This document shows positions 62,276 to 64,000 of a stretch of DNA of 64,000 bases, piece after piece. The stretch comes from Streblospio benedicti (taxonomy: Eukaryota; Annelida; Polychaeta; Spionida; Spionidae), in contig CM032667.1 in the NCBI GenBank assembly GCA_019095985.1, forward strand, positions 40,384,849 through 40,448,848, read 5' to 3'. The notes under the pieces are model-generated. The model made no database searches. It was given only the letters and a program-made list of their open reading frames with translations, and was not told the DNA's origin. A program made the translations under genes and the position numbers. Each line of letters begins with the position of its first letter. The first letter of the stretch is position 1.

Positions 62276-64000
62276 GGTGGTAGTTAATAACGTAATCCGT
62301 TAAAAAATGCACTCAAACTATTCAACAACACATTAAAAGTATCCAAAATGATCAAATAACACAGCCAAAGTATACTGAACTATATGTGTAACAGGAAGTC
62401 GCAACCTATCACTTCAACCTTCACCTTGCTTCAATCAGCGCTCTCAAACTAGCAGACGAAATCATGATAACAACTAATTTGTACTATTACAAACAATCTT
62501 TATGCCTTTTCACTTTATTTTTTTGGTATTTGTACTATGTGTATGAGTATTGTATTGGCAAGGCGTGGTTTGAGTTGCTTGGCCACTCTGGCAATAGTTT
62601 GTTGGTAAGACAGGTAAAAGTTTGAGAGGAATGCTGTGAGGTGTGTTACTACTGATGGCCAACTGATCAGCACAGCACTAATTCAAAGGTATCAGGTCAA
62701 GCTGACGAAGGTGTTAATAAGGGTAGTGAGTAAAATATATTGGGGTCAATAATCAGCCTCTGTTAATGTCCACAAAATATATACTAATTTTGAAGAGTAT
62801 ATGAATTTAATTGGTTGAGGCCCCAATTTTTTTCTTCATTCATAAACCAGTACAGTACATATATGAACGTCCTTTTGAGTTACAGGAGGGGTATATTTCA
62901 GTGACCTGGATTCTGGATCTCAGACATAGATGAAATTCTGTCAGTTTCCATGCAGTTTCTGAACCATAGCAGAAATATATCCTTAGCCAGGAGACTTCTG
63001 CAACAATCTAACAACATAATAGTTGAGGCCATAGTTGTCTTACATGCTGAAATTAGTGTACTCCAAATGTGTTCAAACATCCATTGATCAATGAGTAATA
63101 TGACTTCGCTTATTGCGGGTGATTATGCAATACAATGTAGTGTACACTATCTAAATTTGAACTTATCGCACTAAGATAATATTGAAACAGGTTTTTTAAA
63201 AATTGAGCAAATAAATCTTGTACCTGGCTTGTAACACAGAGGCATGATAAAAATCTGAACCTGATACAAGAGATCAAATTTCAAACAACATTTCTGTAAA
63301 TGAGGATCAATTACTTTAGTCCTGTTACAACTTTGTCAACGCTCTGAACTCAAAGGAAAATCATCAAAATCAGATATTTTTGAACTTTTACTAAATTGCT
63401 GCATTAAAACTACAAAGTTGGCAAGGTTACGTACTGACTGAAACTATCACAGAACATAGAATCATCAATTCTATAATATCTATGAATGGTGCAAAGAAGT
63501 CTTTGAAGCAACAAATTCATGCATTAATAAAAAGCTCTCTAAATACTGCTTTTTTGACTGTGAAGTTGGCCAGAGGGAAAAGATAAGGTGTGGAGTGGTC
63601 TGAACCATGTTTATACAGGAGAGAGCCTGTTCAAGTGTACACATCAGGTCTGTGGTACCTACATGAGGTGCTCAAGCCTGCCTGTGCCTCTTTATAAGAC
63701 ATTTTTAAAAAGCTCATGGGTCATTGATATGCAGTTCATATATCACTTTTGAATGTGAATACCACAATAACAACAAACGAAATGGGCGTTTCTTTTGTAA
63801 TGGTCATAGATAACAACTTCAAGAGTGTAGCTTTTACAAATCAAGCTAAATCAGACAGCCCCAAATATTGAACGTGAAACAGTGGTCATATTAAAGCCAA
63901 TGTTAATCGGTACATTGACTTGTTACTGTACTGTTCTTTAAAAAAGAAAATAATCTTTCTACCCATGCATTTCTCATCTACTACATGGTAAAAATTTGGG
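62276..64000. other. AT-rich flank, nothing recognised
   Basis: Would hold the promoter of the exon at 62275 if that is real. No open frames of note, repeats or RNA genes were recognised to the window end. Confidence 0.4.

Overview
This is a piece of an animal nuclear genome. Genes are split by GT-AG introns of about 0.1 to 3 kb, intergenic DNA is AT-rich, and MITEs, LINE and SINE fragments and very long microsatellites are common. Two 100-N scaffold gaps are present (14760-14859 and 59170-59269). The protein set (CUB/PAN receptors, SLC23, a LAPTM-like protein, an SH3b+LECT2 protein, an FN2/F-lectin/EGF receptor) fits a marine invertebrate such as a cephalochordate, hemichordate or lophotrochozoan. 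The sequence alone does not settle which. No virus-derived or LTR element was recognised.

Layout. 0-2.3 kb: a GC-rich degenerate tandem array and a LINE fragment. 2.3-11.5 kb (+): gene A, a type I membrane receptor made of a PAN/apple domain, three CUB domains, a Ser/Thr-rich stalk and one membrane span. 12.2-13.8 kb: a cluster of about 0.5 kb repeats in alternating orientation. 14.6-21.85 kb (+): gene B, a tandem paralogue of A with signal peptide, two CUB domains, stalk and membrane span. 26.7-34.5 kb (+): an SLC23 nucleobase-ascorbate transporter. 40.3-46.5 kb (+): a four-span LAPTM-like protein with C-terminal PY motifs; its first exons are duplicated in a near-identical 1.8-1.95 kb tandem repeat. 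47.4-50.5 kb (-): a secreted SH3b + LECT2/M23-like protein, convergent with the LAPTM-like gene. 52.5-57.6 kb (-): a receptor with FN2, F-type-lectin-like and EGF domains. 62.2 kb (-): a probable first coding exon of another gene that runs back into the window. I traced exon by exon: every intron used is GT-AG, and phases agree throughout, except for one missing base in SLC23.

How genes relate. A and B share exon structure, phase-1 introns around CUB domains and an almost identical juxtamembrane-plus-membrane block, so they are local duplicates and likely cell-surface recognition proteins. The LECT2-like and EGF genes are also extracellular recognition types, but nothing in the sequence ties them into one pathway. 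SLC23 and the LAPTM-like gene are separate membrane-transport or lysosomal functions.

The most interesting points are: the shared uncharacterised juxtamembrane block of A and B; an in-frame optional intron in B that could switch soluble and membrane forms; a Glu at the key specificity position of the SLC23 protein; two long-TIR Mutator-like elements in equivalent introns of A and B that carry a shared coding-like core; a nearly perfect 132-bp-arm hairpin in SLC23 intron 1; and the tandem duplication in the LAPTM-like gene, which may be an unmerged haplotype.
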